A stretch of 46,558 nt of DNA from CAZOYN01 sp964584135 (GTDB taxonomy: Bacteria > Patescibacteriota > Saccharimonadia > Saccharimonadales > UBA4665). The notes beneath the pieces were generated by a model. That model made no database searches. It worked only from the letters and a program-made list of their open reading frames with translations, and had not been told where the DNA came from. Made by a program: the position numbers and the translations under genes. Every line of letters begins with the position of its first letter. Position 1 is the stretch's first letter. Positions 31,881 to 39,638 of this stretch are shown here, piece after piece. Location of the stretch: assembly GCA_964584135.1 (NCBI GenBank), contig CAZOYN010000001.1, forward strand, positions 1-46,558, in the 5' to 3' direction.

Positions 31881-32555
31881 TTATTTATACGCTTCGTGCT
31901 GCAACTTTTCTCTGTCGGGCACGGTAATAGTTTTAGCCGACACCGCAATCAAGCCTTTTTCACGCAAGTTAACAATGCTATGCGTAACTGTTTCTCGGGC
32001 AAGATTGAGTATTTCGGCAATTGTTTGTTGGGTGAGCGGCAGGCCAATTGTTATGCCGTTATCTTTATTCGGCGCTCCAAAAGCATCCGCCAGATAAACC
32101 AACAAGTGGGCAATTCTCCGGTGGCTGCCGGTTATTGAGGTATCCTCCAGCCGGTGGATATACGAGTTCAGCCGTACTCCTGCAGCGTAGAAGAGGTCTT
32201 TATAAATCAGTGGGTTTTTTGCCAGTGCTTCCTTAATGGCCTCATGGCTAAGGGAGTAGAGGCTAACATCAGTCATGGCCTCGTAATAATAGGTTTCTGG
32301 GCCAGTATAGATCTTCTGCTCAAAGACCATATTATACACCGGTGTGAGCGGCACCATGTCATCTGGACCAAAGATAACCTGGATGCTCCTGGTACCATCA
32401 TTTTGGATTTTATACCGTTTAATGTAACCGGTCTTAATAAGGTGAACCAGGGTCCTATCCTCAAAACCGTGTACAATTTCACCTTTGGGTAATACTTGGC
32501 GTTTACCGGTTAATAGTAGCTGATAATATGGAGTGTCTCGAAGCTCGTAAGACAT
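31881..32555 (-). CDS. Crp/FNR-family transcription regulator
   Basis: A 224-residue regulator starting MSYELRDTPYYQLLLTG. An N-terminal cyclic-nucleotide-binding-like beta barrel (about residues 20-110, with LIKTGYIKRYKIQNDGTRS), a long dimer helix, and a C-terminal winged helix (LTQQTIAEILNLARETVTHSIVNLREKGLI; recognition helix ARETVTHSIVNL) are visible. It has neither the cAMP-pocket Arg motif nor a cysteine cluster for an FeS centre, so its signal is unknown. The start at 32555 is preferred over 32594 because TATATT ends exactly 6 nt upstream. It lies directly upstream of the CAP gene, whose promoter carries a matching palindrome. A paralog is at 38897-39586. Confidence 0.87.
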   Translation of the reverse strand: MSYELRDTPYYQLLLTGKRQVLPKGEIVHGFEDRTLVHLIKTGYIKRYKIQNDGTRSIQVIFGPDDMVPLTPVYNMVFEQKIYTGPETYYYEAMTDVSLYSLSHEAIKEALAKNPLIYKDLFYAAGVRLNSYIHRLEDTSITGSHRRIAHLLVYLADAFGAPNKDNGITIGLPLTQQTIAEILNLARETVTHSIVNLREKGLIAVSAKTITVPDREKLQHEAYK

Positions 32556-32561
32556 AGGTAT

Positions 32562-32567
32562 AATATA
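32562..32567 (-). promoter_or_regulatory. -10 box TATATT of the Crp/FNR-family gene
   Basis: On the - strand TATATT ends exactly 6 nt before ATG 32555; leaderless pattern. No copy of the TTGTAA palindrome is present here, so autoregulation through that site is not indicated. Confidence 0.5.
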
Positions 32568-32621
32568 CCAGATTTTGCGCTGATTATCAACCAAATACCC
32601 CTGTAAATGCCTACTCTATGT

Positions 32622-32650
32622 TTGCGTTATTGTCTAATAGATTGTATTAT
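32622..32650 (+). promoter_or_regulatory. Promoter TTGCGT-17-TATTAT for the hydrolase/methyltransferase pair
   Basis: TTGCGT (32622-32627) and TATTAT (32645-32650) have 17-bp spacing, and TATTAT ends exactly 6 nt before ATG 32657. This fixes the start at 32657 instead of 32618, since the latter ATG lies upstream of the promoter. Confidence 0.6.
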
Positions 32651-32656
32651 GTATTC

Positions 32657-33385
32657 ATGAGTGAGGTTGATCCAGCCGCTTTTATGCTCATAACTGGCTT
32701 TGGCCACCGAAAAGCACATCTTGACCCTCTTCGCTATGAGCTAGAATTGCTTGGCCATGAGTCTCAGGTAAGCGAGGCGCCGCTTGACCCTGAGGCAACC
32801 TTTCAAGACCACGCCAATGAAATAAGCGACTCTGTTAAAGGCGAAAGGAATCTAGTACTCGCAGCATTTTCGCGAGGCATAAACGCCGGGATGAGAGTAG
32901 CCGACCAAGTGGCCACTGACCTGGTAATTGGCGTTTGCCCTTCGTTTGACCCATCCACAACGGCCGCCATTGGCCGACCAACTGCAAGGGAAGTCACTAC
33001 CATGCCGCCAAAGCACTTCCCGGGCTATGAAGAAAGCATAACCCCACAGAGCGACGGGTCATCAATGATTGAGCCTACTTGGGCTGCAATAAATTACTAT
33101 AACCGCTGCCCTCCGGAAGTACGGGCTTGGGCAGTCAGCTTGCTCAGGTCGCAAGGTCGGCCTGCGAATGAACCGCCGCTCGCAACATGGCCCGTCACAA
33201 GAATGGCAATACTGCTGCCTACCTACGACCGGCAAATCAATCCTGTTTATCAGCGTTATGTTGCCAAAAATTGGCTACATATTAAACCAGTCGAGATTCC
33301 CTCCGACCATTCACCGTTCGCTTCCTGGCTTGGTGAGCTCGCCAAATTACTCTCATCATTGAGCGTAGAAAGAAGCAGAGCCTAA
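32657..33385 (+). CDS. Alpha/beta-hydrolase-like protein
   Basis: A 242-residue protein, MSEVDPAAFMLITGFGHRKAH. The first strand and glycine loop (FMLITGFGH), a nucleophile-elbow-like AAFSRGINAG (Ser at the expected GxSxG position, about residue 82), a possible acid in LLPTYDRQINP and a His in IPSDHSPFASW give an alpha/beta-hydrolase layout. The elbow lacks the first Gly (A-F-S-R-G), so activity is not certain. It is followed after 1 nt by a methyltransferase gene, implying co-expression and possibly a joint pathway for modifying a small molecule. Substrate unknown. Confidence 0.62.
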   Translation: MSEVDPAAFMLITGFGHRKAHLDPLRYELELLGHESQVSEAPLDPEATFQDHANEISDSVKGERNLVLAAFSRGINAGMRVADQVATDLVIGVCPSFDPSTTAAIGRPTAREVTTMPPKHFPGYEESITPQSDGSSMIEPTWAAINYYNRCPPEVRAWAVSLLRSQGRPANEPPLATWPVTRMAILLPTYDRQINPVYQRYVAKNWLHIKPVEIPSDHSPFASWLGELAKLLSSLSVERSRA

Positions 33386-33386
33386 C

Positions 33387-34328
33387 ATGGTAGCCCCTGA
33401 TGAAAGCCAGTTGCATTACGATAACCCCGACAACCAGAATGTGGTCGCTGACCGGTTGGCATTTTATAAACATGCTGAACCACAAATAGACATACACGAA
33501 GACGAAGTTACCTGGTTGCGTGATTTAAGGAGATTAGGTAGCGATGATGGGGATGATCGGGAACCGATAGTTTTGGACTCTGGTGCTGGCAGGGGCATTA
33601 TGCTCCCAAAGTTAGTAAACGCTGGCTTTAAAGGTACGTATCTTGGCTTAGACCTCAGCTTAAATCAGATCGCCCCGGCCACCAAACAGGCACTGTTTAA
33701 GAGCCGTCATGCCACGATGCTACAGGGGAATTCAGAGCTGCTACCGGTTCAAGATGGGTCAATCGACATTCTCTTTGACAATTTAACCGGTTATCACAAA
33801 AATGAAGATCAACGTATACGAAGTTATCACGAACAACATCGGGTTACTAAGCCGGAAGGGATTGTCGTTATCAGCACCAGCGGCGTGGCTAATAAAGGCA
33901 TGACCCGTACACTTGAAGCCTTCGTTGCTAAGTATTGCGATTCAGAGCCACCGGAACCGATACAGGTCGACTACACCTGCGAAACTGCAGAAGAGGAAAT
34001 ACGCCAGCACTTTGCTGATTGGCACAGAACGCAATTTGTGCAACAAGGCAATGTGGTTATCTCTGATGAGGAACGCGTTGACGATACCATCCAGGCAGTG
34101 CGCAGCGTCTATGATCAGTTCCGGCCAAAGACCGACTCCGATGCTACTGAGACAGGCCGGAGCTTTGTCGATCCTGCGGTCTTTGAGGCCGGTCTGGCCG
34201 TTGTCAAGAAAAGCTTGCTGCAAGCTATAGAAGACGGATACCCACGGATAGACAATGTACACCGTACATTTTGGTTTTTGAGCCGAGAGTCGCTCGGGCT
34301 ACCAGACCGTATTTTGCTCAGCAGTTAA
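33387..34328 (+). CDS. SAM-dependent class I methyltransferase
   Basis: A 313-residue protein with the SAM-binding motif I as IVLDSGAGRGIMLPKL (about residues 53-68), the acidic ribose contact YLGLDLSLNQI, motif II-like MLQGNSELLPVQDGSIDILFDNLTGYH, and the VTKPEGIVVISTSG strand. The C-terminal 130 residues are family-specific and acidic. Its ATG is 1 nt after the upstream stop, so translation is probably coupled to the hydrolase-like gene. Methyl acceptor unknown; small molecules such as quinone or lipid precursors are as likely as macromolecules. Confidence 0.85.
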   Translation: MVAPDESQLHYDNPDNQNVVADRLAFYKHAEPQIDIHEDEVTWLRDLRRLGSDDGDDREPIVLDSGAGRGIMLPKLVNAGFKGTYLGLDLSLNQIAPATKQALFKSRHATMLQGNSELLPVQDGSIDILFDNLTGYHKNEDQRIRSYHEQHRVTKPEGIVVISTSGVANKGMTRTLEAFVAKYCDSEPPEPIQVDYTCETAEEEIRQHFADWHRTQFVQQGNVVISDEERVDDTIQAVRSVYDQFRPKTDSDATETGRSFVDPAVFEAGLAVVKKSLLQAIEDGYPRIDNVHRTFWFLSRESLGLPDRILLSS

Positions 34329-34366
34329 TTTTTGTTTTGCTGCTTATAGATTAGAATGTTAATGTA

Positions 34367-35026
34367 ATGGCTTTTTTTCGCAACAAACACCGTGTCCATG
34401 AGCCAATCTGGCATGTTCAGGCGGCCATGGTCCTGGCAATTATCCTGCAGCTCCTGTTGCCGGACCGTTACGTTTTAGGTTCGCGGTTCGTGCTGGTGAC
34501 GGTTGAGGCCTTGTTGCTGGTCGCTATGTCCTTTACCACGCCCCGCGAGCGCATTTTTAAGTCTTTAAGCCGACGATTGAACGTCTTCCTGCTGATTGGC
34601 TTGACCAGCCTGGCCAACATGTATTCACTGGTGGAGGTCACCCGTAAGCTACTGGCCTCGGGCCACGTTAAAAATGGCCGGGAGCTGATTTTGGCCGGAA
34701 TTAATATTTATTTAACAAATATCATTATTTTTGGGCTGTGGTACTGGGAAATGGACGGCGGCGGGCCAGGCGAACGCTTGCAAATTGCTAAGCACGAACA
34801 GGACTTTCTCTTCCCCCAAAACCAGCATGAAGATTACCGCCATCCACAATGGCGGCCGACGTTCGTAGATTACCTGTATGTTTCATCAACCAACGCCATG
34901 GCCTTTAGCCCAACAGATACGCTGCCCCTCAGCCGGCGGGCCAAGCTGCTGATGTTGGCCCAGGCAACCGTTTCGCTGGTGGCCATCGCCTTAGTGGCCG
35001 CCCGGGCAGTCAATATCCTCAGTTAA
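34367..35026 (+). CDS. Integral membrane protein of unknown function
   Basis: A 219-residue protein with four to five hydrophobic segments (HVQAAMVLAIILQLLL, FVLVTVEALLLVAM, NVFLLIGLTSLANMYSLV, LAGINIYLTNIIIFGLWYWEM and a C-terminal span). Loop motifs YWEMDGGGPGER, FLFPQ and WRPTFVDYLYVSSTNAMAFSPTD suggest a conserved family, loosely reminiscent of DUF1345-type proteins, but I cannot name it securely. A weak TAGAAT box is 9 nt before the start. It ends in a 4-bp overlap with the convergent UPF0104-type gene. Confidence 0.68.
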   Translation: MAFFRNKHRVHEPIWHVQAAMVLAIILQLLLPDRYVLGSRFVLVTVEALLLVAMSFTTPRERIFKSLSRRLNVFLLIGLTSLANMYSLVEVTRKLLASGHVKNGRELILAGINIYLTNIIIFGLWYWEMDGGGPGERLQIAKHEQDFLFPQNQHEDYRHPQWRPTFVDYLYVSSTNAMAFSPTDTLPLSRRAKLLMLAQATVSLVAIALVAARAVNILS

Positions 35027-35952
35027 ATGTAGCCGCGGCGTTCCACATAGAATAAGGCGACAGCGCCAATCATCAACGCCAGCCAGTAATAAATTAATCG
35101 GTAGGCCAGCACGATGGCCAGCGCCTGGGGATGCGACAAGTGGTAGGCTAACAGGCCGGCTAGCAACCCCGCTTCCACGCCGCCCAGGCCACCCGGCGTC
35201 GGTGTGGCCGTGCCAATGGCAATCCCAAAAGTCAGGATAAATAATACGCCGACAAATGACAGGTGGGCGTGTAGCGCCGTCACGCAGAACCACAAGGCCG
35301 CCACATTTAAGAACGTTAAGGTTATAGAAGTTGTCAGCGCAGCTAGCAAGCGCAGTGGCTGGTGCCGGTATTGCCCCAGTTGCTTAAATACACCGAGGAC
35401 ACCAGCTTCGAGTTTACGGCGTAATGAGCGCAAGCCGGCCAGAGCCGCGGCCACGACAATGACCAGACCGGCTAGCAGCCAGCCGGCGCGGCCGGAAAGT
35501 TTCGCGAGGTGAAAGCCAGGTAGGTTATTGTGAAACATAGCCAGCAGGCTGGTGGCCAGCAGGGCATGTCCAATAAAACCCAGGCTATTGTTGGCCGCCA
35601 ACACGCTCACTGCCTGCGCCTGGCTGTGTTTGGAGGCGCGCAAATATTGGTAATTAACACCGAGGTTGCCAATGCCGGCCGGTAGCAAGCGGTTGGCAAA
35701 GGTGCTGGCAAATTGCACCAAGACAGTCCGGCCGTAGAACAGGGATTTTTTGGCCAGCAAGCAATAGGTTCCAGCTCCCGCCAGATAGGTGAGGCCAATC
35801 ATCACGGCGGCCAGGCCCAAACCCGCCACATCAGCCTTGGCGAGTAGTGAGAAGCTATGCTTGAAACTGCCAAGTTGGGGCAAAACAGCGTACACTGCCA
35901 GGATCAACATAATAACCAGGAACCAGTGGCGCCGGCGTGGTCGTACAGCCAT
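35023..35952 (-). CDS. UPF0104/LPG-synthase-TM family membrane protein (flippase-like)
   Basis: A 309-residue protein with about eight spans. Family landmarks are the NRLLPAGIGNLGVNYQYLRASKHSQAQAV segment, the LAANNSLGFIGHALL span, and TPTPGGLGGVEAGLLAGLL near the C-terminus. Relatives include the flippase domain of MprF and proteins tied to polyprenyl or glycolipid transport. The start at 35952 (MAVRPRRRHWF) is preferred over 36174 because TTGTGC-17-GATAAT lies just upstream, with GATAAT 7 nt before the ATG. A second family member is at 43835. It possibly moves a lipid-linked sugar made by the neighbouring glycosyltransferases. Confidence 0.83.
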   Translation of the reverse strand: MAVRPRRRHWFLVIMLILAVYAVLPQLGSFKHSFSLLAKADVAGLGLAAVMIGLTYLAGAGTYCLLAKKSLFYGRTVLVQFASTFANRLLPAGIGNLGVNYQYLRASKHSQAQAVSVLAANNSLGFIGHALLATSLLAMFHNNLPGFHLAKLSGRAGWLLAGLVIVVAAALAGLRSLRRKLEAGVLGVFKQLGQYRHQPLRLLAALTTSITLTFLNVAALWFCVTALHAHLSFVGVLFILTFGIAIGTATPTPGGLGGVEAGLLAGLLAYHLSHPQALAIVLAYRLIYYWLALMIGAVALFYVERRGYI

Positions 35953-35959
35953 AGGCTGT

Positions 35960-35988
35960 ATTATCGCTAAGTGGCAATTTAAGCACAA
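35960..35988 (-). promoter_or_regulatory. Promoter TTGTGC-17-GATAAT for the UPF0104-type gene
   Basis: On the - strand TTGTGC is followed after 17 bp by GATAAT, which ends 7 nt before ATG 35952. It lies inside a longer open frame and so rules out that frame's upstream start. Confidence 0.5.
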
Positions 35989-36044
35989 GCATAAAAGCGC
36001 CGCGGTGTAGAAATTTTCACCTTCAGAATAATGTGGTGTAGTTA

Positions 36045-36050
36045 TATAAT
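36045..36050 (+). promoter_or_regulatory. -10 box TATAAT of the membrane protein/kinase operon
   Basis: TATAAT ends 8 nt before ATG 36059, with no Shine-Dalgarno sequence; leaderless or nearly so. Confidence 0.5.
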
Positions 36051-36058
36051 GAAGCATC

Positions 36059-37006
36059 ATGGAGACTGAAGTGGCCACCGCCGACCAACCAAAGACAGTA
36101 GGTTCTGCTGTTCGCTCTTTTAGTGTCCTGGCACTGCTATATACTGTTTTAGTTTTTCTACTGCCGGCTAACACGGCCTCGATGCGGATGTACCATTTGT
36201 CACCAGTGGCCTACCACATCTTATTGTTTGTTGTCGTGCTGCCGTCGCTTGTGGTTTGGTACACGGCCTTTTACGGCTCAGCGAAACTGCAGCACTACGC
36301 CCAATCAATTAGCAAGGCGCCCGAGGCTGCCGAATTCCATCGCTTGGCCAGGGGCATGGCCTGGTTAGCCTGGAGCTTGCCAGTGCCAGCGATTATCTCC
36401 TTAGTCCTGGACAGTATTGCCGACAGTCACAGCGGCTTTCACGGCGCCTCCATCATCCTCATCAATTACGCCAGCTTAATCTTGCCGCTGGTTGGTTTTA
36501 GCGTTATAGCCACCGGCGCCCGGGGGCTGACTGCCCGCAGTACGGCACGCACCACCATTGCCAGCGCCCGCGGCATTCTATTATTGCTCATTGCACTCGG
36601 TGTGGTGTACTGCTTCCTGGTTTTTCGACAATTTAGCTTGACCAAGCTGGGCAGCGCCCAGAACCCGTACCACCTGCCAATCTGGTTGATGATCACCACG
36701 CAAATTATCCCTTATTTGTATGCCTGGTTTATTGGCTTGCTGGCGGCCTACGAGATAAACGGATTCGGCAAGCATGTCCGCGGTTTGCTGTACCGGCAGC
36801 CACTACAGCTGGTGGCCGGCGGCTTGACACTGGCTATCATTGGCTTTATCGCCCTACAGTACAGTACGGCAGTTGCCGCCCCACTGGGGCACTTACTGTT
36901 CAATTACCACTTGGTAGCCATCTATGTCTTCCGGATTATTGTGGCTACTGGTTTCTTGCTGATTGCTTACGGTGTTAACCGCCTCAAAAAAATCGAGGAA
37001 ATATAA
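36059..37006 (+). CDS. Seven- to eight-span membrane protein heading the kinase operon
   Basis: A 315-residue membrane protein. Spans are visible at VLALLYTVLVFLLPA, ILLFVVVLPSLVVWYTAF, MAWLAWSLPVPAIISLVL, ILINYASLILPLVGFSVIA, GILLLLIALGVVYCFLVF, WLMITTQIIPYLYAWFIGLLAAY, LVAGGLTLAIIGFIAL and FRIIVATGFLLIAYGV. No family recognised. It is 6 nt upstream of a 90-residue protein that in turn overlaps a soluble histidine kinase, so it may be the membrane sensor or input module of that signalling system. This is inferred from gene order only. Confidence 0.65.
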   Translation: METEVATADQPKTVGSAVRSFSVLALLYTVLVFLLPANTASMRMYHLSPVAYHILLFVVVLPSLVVWYTAFYGSAKLQHYAQSISKAPEAAEFHRLARGMAWLAWSLPVPAIISLVLDSIADSHSGFHGASIILINYASLILPLVGFSVIATGARGLTARSTARTTIASARGILLLLIALGVVYCFLVFRQFSLTKLGSAQNPYHLPIWLMITTQIIPYLYAWFIGLLAAYEINGFGKHVRGLLYRQPLQLVAGGLTLAIIGFIALQYSTAVAAPLGHLLFNYHLVAIYVFRIIVATGFLLIAYGVNRLKKIEEI

Positions 37007-37012
37007 ACTGCT

Positions 37013-37285
37013 ATGAGCGCTGCCCACGGTACCCTCTATGAAAAGATTGTTCGCGTTACCCATGTGTACCTCGGGCCGGCGGCCGACCGCTTTATCGACC
37101 GCCAAATCCAAAACCACCTCCACAAAGCGCCAGAAGATGTATCGGGCGAAGACTTATTGAAGCTCATCGACTGGATACGGGTGGCCGTTTCGCTACTGAC
37201 TGATGACGGCGAGATTATAGAGGAGTACACCGAGCAGCTACAGCGTCTCGCGCTGCCACCAAACGGCAAGACAAAGCACGCATGA
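37013..37285 (+). CDS. Small acidic protein between membrane protein and histidine kinase
   Basis: A 90-residue soluble, helical protein (TLYEKIVRVTHVYLGPAADRFIDRQI, then SGEDLLKLIDWIRVAVSLLTDDGEIIEEYTEQL). Not recognised. Its end overlaps the kinase start by 4 bp (ATGA) and its start is 6 nt after the membrane protein, so the three are translated together. Size and position suit an adaptor between membrane input and kinase, but no sequence motif confirms this. Confidence 0.62.
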   Translation: MSAAHGTLYEKIVRVTHVYLGPAADRFIDRQIQNHLHKAPEDVSGEDLLKLIDWIRVAVSLLTDDGEIIEEYTEQLQRLALPPNGKTKHA

Positions 37286-38412
37286 ACAGACCCTTAACCA
37301 GCCACAGCTCTATTAAGCAAGCGGCAGAAACCGATGCGCTGTTTATGAGTATCGGTGACGGCGCGATTGCGACTGACGAATTCGGCAAAATAACCCGCAT
37401 TAACCCGATTGCCTTGCAAATTCTTGGCTATAAAGAGGATGAGCTGTTGGGCGAGTGGTTTCCTAATAAGATTATTGCCATCACCGCCGAAGGGGTCCCG
37501 GTTAATTTAATCGACCGACCAATTACCAAAGCCTTCCTGACCGGGCATCCCATCTCCGACAAGCTGTATTACCTGCACAAGAGCGGCCGGGCCATACCGG
37601 TATCGGTCAGCGTCTCGCCCATACTCGTCAGGAACCGCCCAACCGGAGCCATTGAAGTCTTTCGCAACATTGCCCTTGAAGAGGCCGTGGACCGTATGAA
37701 AAGTGAATTTATATCCTTGGCTTCGCACCAGCTGCGCACACCGCTGTCGGCCATTAAGACCTACTCTCACATGCTGGTTGATGGTTACATGGGTGATGTA
37801 ACGCCAACCCAAAAGAAATCGCTGCGCACCATTATTTCAGCCAGTAACCGTATGAACGAACTTATCAGCACACTGCTCAACATTACCCGCATGGAGGCCG
37901 GCAGCATTGCCGTCAGCCCTAAAGTACTGAGCGTCGACAAAGTCGCCGAAGAAGTCCTCCGTGAACTGTCATTAATGGCGAGCGATAAGGATATAACCGT
38001 CAGGCTCCAGCAACGCGGTAAGGCCAGTCCCCGCATCAAGACCGACAACCTGATATTTAAAGAAATCCTGAGTAATCTCGTGGGTAACGCCATTAAGTAC
38101 ACGCCGGAGGGAGGCAAGGTCACCGTTACCGTCCAGCCCCGCAAACAAGATATCCTGATTAGTGTGAGCGATACCGGCTGGGGCATACCCAAAAGCTCAC
38201 AGGAACAAATTTTTAGTAAGTTTTTTAGGGCCCACAACATCGTTAAGCGCGAGACCACCGGCACCGGGCTTGGCCTCTACCTGGTTCGCGGCTTGCTCGA
38301 CCGGTTGGGTGGCACGATCTGGTTCAGTAGTAACGAGGGGTCAGGTACCACGTTCTGGCTTACGTTGCCGCGCAACCGGTACAAAACGGCCCGCACTATT
38401 GCCCAGCCTTAG
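37282..38412 (+). CDS. Soluble PAS-containing sensor histidine kinase
   Basis: A 376-residue kinase. PAS domain at about residues 20-135 (ALFMSIGDGAIATDEFGKI, NPIALQILGYKEDELLGE). HisKA with phospho-acceptor H149 in LASHQLRTPLSAIKTYSHM. HATPase with N-box LVGNAIKYTPEGG, G1 SDTGWGIP, F-box FSKFFRAH and G2 GTGLGLYLVRG. There is no membrane span, so it senses inside the cell or through the membrane protein encoded two genes upstream. A response regulator gene follows 83 nt downstream. The operon start is the TATAAT at 36045. Confidence 0.92.
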   Translation: MNRPLTSHSSIKQAAETDALFMSIGDGAIATDEFGKITRINPIALQILGYKEDELLGEWFPNKIIAITAEGVPVNLIDRPITKAFLTGHPISDKLYYLHKSGRAIPVSVSVSPILVRNRPTGAIEVFRNIALEEAVDRMKSEFISLASHQLRTPLSAIKTYSHMLVDGYMGDVTPTQKKSLRTIISASNRMNELISTLLNITRMEAGSIAVSPKVLSVDKVAEEVLRELSLMASDKDITVRLQQRGKASPRIKTDNLIFKEILSNLVGNAIKYTPEGGKVTVTVQPRKQDILISVSDTGWGIPKSSQEQIFSKFFRAHNIVKRETTGTGLGLYLVRGLLDRLGGTIWFSSNEGSGTTFWLTLPRNRYKTARTIAQP

Positions 38413-38494
38413 ATTGTGAGAATTTCTATACTTTTGCAGGCGCAGTGTGTGATATAACTAATAGCGTAATCCGAGAAAGAGGTAGGGTGAGAAC

Positions 38495-38896
38495 GTGGCT
38501 GATATTTTAGTTGTTGAAGACGACAAAGACCTGAACAATGCCTACCGGATTATCCTGGAAAATGAGGGGCATACCGTTGCTGTAGCCTTTGACGGCAAAG
38601 AAGCTTTAGAGAAGCTTAAGGGTTTTGAACCGCAACTTATTTTATTGGACCTCCTGATGCCAGTTATGGGTGGGCTGGAGTTCTTGCAAACCTACAGCCC
38701 GGCCAAGGCCAAAACTGTCAAAATCCTGATTTTTACGAATATGGAAAATTCACCCGAAGTGGCCGAAGCTTACAAGCTTGGCGCCCACCGGGTCATCATT
38801 AAGTCCTGGACGGCCCCACACAACCTGGCCAAGGTTATAGCCGACTCGCTTAACGAGGGTCGTGCCACAGCCAAGGAGAAAGCCGGCCGCAAGTAA
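38495..38896 (+). CDS. Single-domain response regulator
   Basis: A 133-residue receiver: D9/D10 (LVVEDDKDL), phospho-acceptor D52 (LILLDLLMPVMGG), Thr switch in IFTNMEN and Lys in HRVIIKSW, with a basic C-terminal tail (KEKAGRK). No DNA-binding domain, so output goes through protein contacts. The start is GTG, which fits the family N-terminus VADILVVEDD. It follows the PAS kinase and is its most likely partner. Its stop codon abuts the stop of the convergent Crp-like gene with no space between. Confidence 0.88.
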   Translation: MADILVVEDDKDLNNAYRIILENEGHTVAVAFDGKEALEKLKGFEPQLILLDLLMPVMGGLEFLQTYSPAKAKTVKILIFTNMENSPEVAEAYKLGAHRVIIKSWTAPHNLAKVIADSLNEGRATAKEKAGRK

Positions 38897-39586
38897 TTAC
38901 AGCTTGACCTGCAGGTCAGCGATGTATTGGTCGTTCAGCAGGTTCATGAGTTTACCTAGATCGAGCTGGTAGAGCGTATGTTTGCCATAGCTAATAACGC
39001 CGCGGTGCTTGAGCTTGTTGAGCTCCGTGGCAGCCGTTTCACGGGTCAGCCCCGTGAGGTTCGCAAAGTCCTGATGGGTCAGGTCAAGCTCAATTTCAAC
39101 CTGTTGTGGTGCAACCGTCCGGCCATGACTGAGGGCCAGATAATGCAGCGTATACAGTAGTTTATCGCTGGCACGTGAATGTTGCAGGGCATTTAACCGC
39201 ATCGATTGGCCAATTTCGTCGAGTAAGTAATGCTCGAACTCCATGTATAAAACAGCTGGGTGTTTTTTAATAAAGGCCACGTAGTCCTCACGGTTGACGA
39301 GGTACAGGCTGACTTGGGGTGTGAAGGCTTCATAATAATAAACTGAGCTCGGCACTTTGTTGTACACCCAAGCGCCAGGGAAGACCTCATAGGCCGAAAA
39401 GAAGGCGATTGGCTTTTCATCGCCAGCCGTACTTAAGTTGTAGGCCTTGATGGTACCGCTCTTCACAACATAGGCGTTGCGGGGTGCTTCGCCCTGGAAA
39501 ATAATAATCTCACCTTTTTTAAATTCCCTGGCCGGATAATTCTCCAGGAATGCGCGCAGTTCAGTTTGGGCAGGATGGATCGACAT
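38897..39586 (-). CDS. Crp/FNR-family transcription regulator (second paralog)
   Basis: A 229-residue regulator with a cNMP-binding-like barrel (FKKGEIIIFQGEAPRNAYVVKSGTIKAYNL), a dimer helix and a winged helix (LTHQDFANLTGLTRETAATELNKLKHRGVI). It shares with the paralog at 31881 the unusual YN-V…YYYEA-T-xVSLYxL segment in the barrel, so the two form a lineage-specific pair. No cAMP-pocket or FeS signature. A TACTAT box lies 10 nt before the start. Recognition helices differ (TRETAATELNKL against ARETVTHSIVNL), so the two may read different sites. Target unknown. Confidence 0.87.
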   Translation of the reverse strand: MSIHPAQTELRAFLENYPAREFKKGEIIIFQGEAPRNAYVVKSGTIKAYNLSTAGDEKPIAFFSAYEVFPGAWVYNKVPSSVYYYEAFTPQVSLYLVNREDYVAFIKKHPAVLYMEFEHYLLDEIGQSMRLNALQHSRASDKLLYTLHYLALSHGRTVAPQQVEIELDLTHQDFANLTGLTRETAATELNKLKHRGVISYGKHTLYQLDLGKLMNLLNDQYIADLQVKL

Positions 39587-39638
39587 AGCCTTTTTTATAG
39601 TAACACCATACTAACACCGTGCGCAAAGTGAGGCCAGC

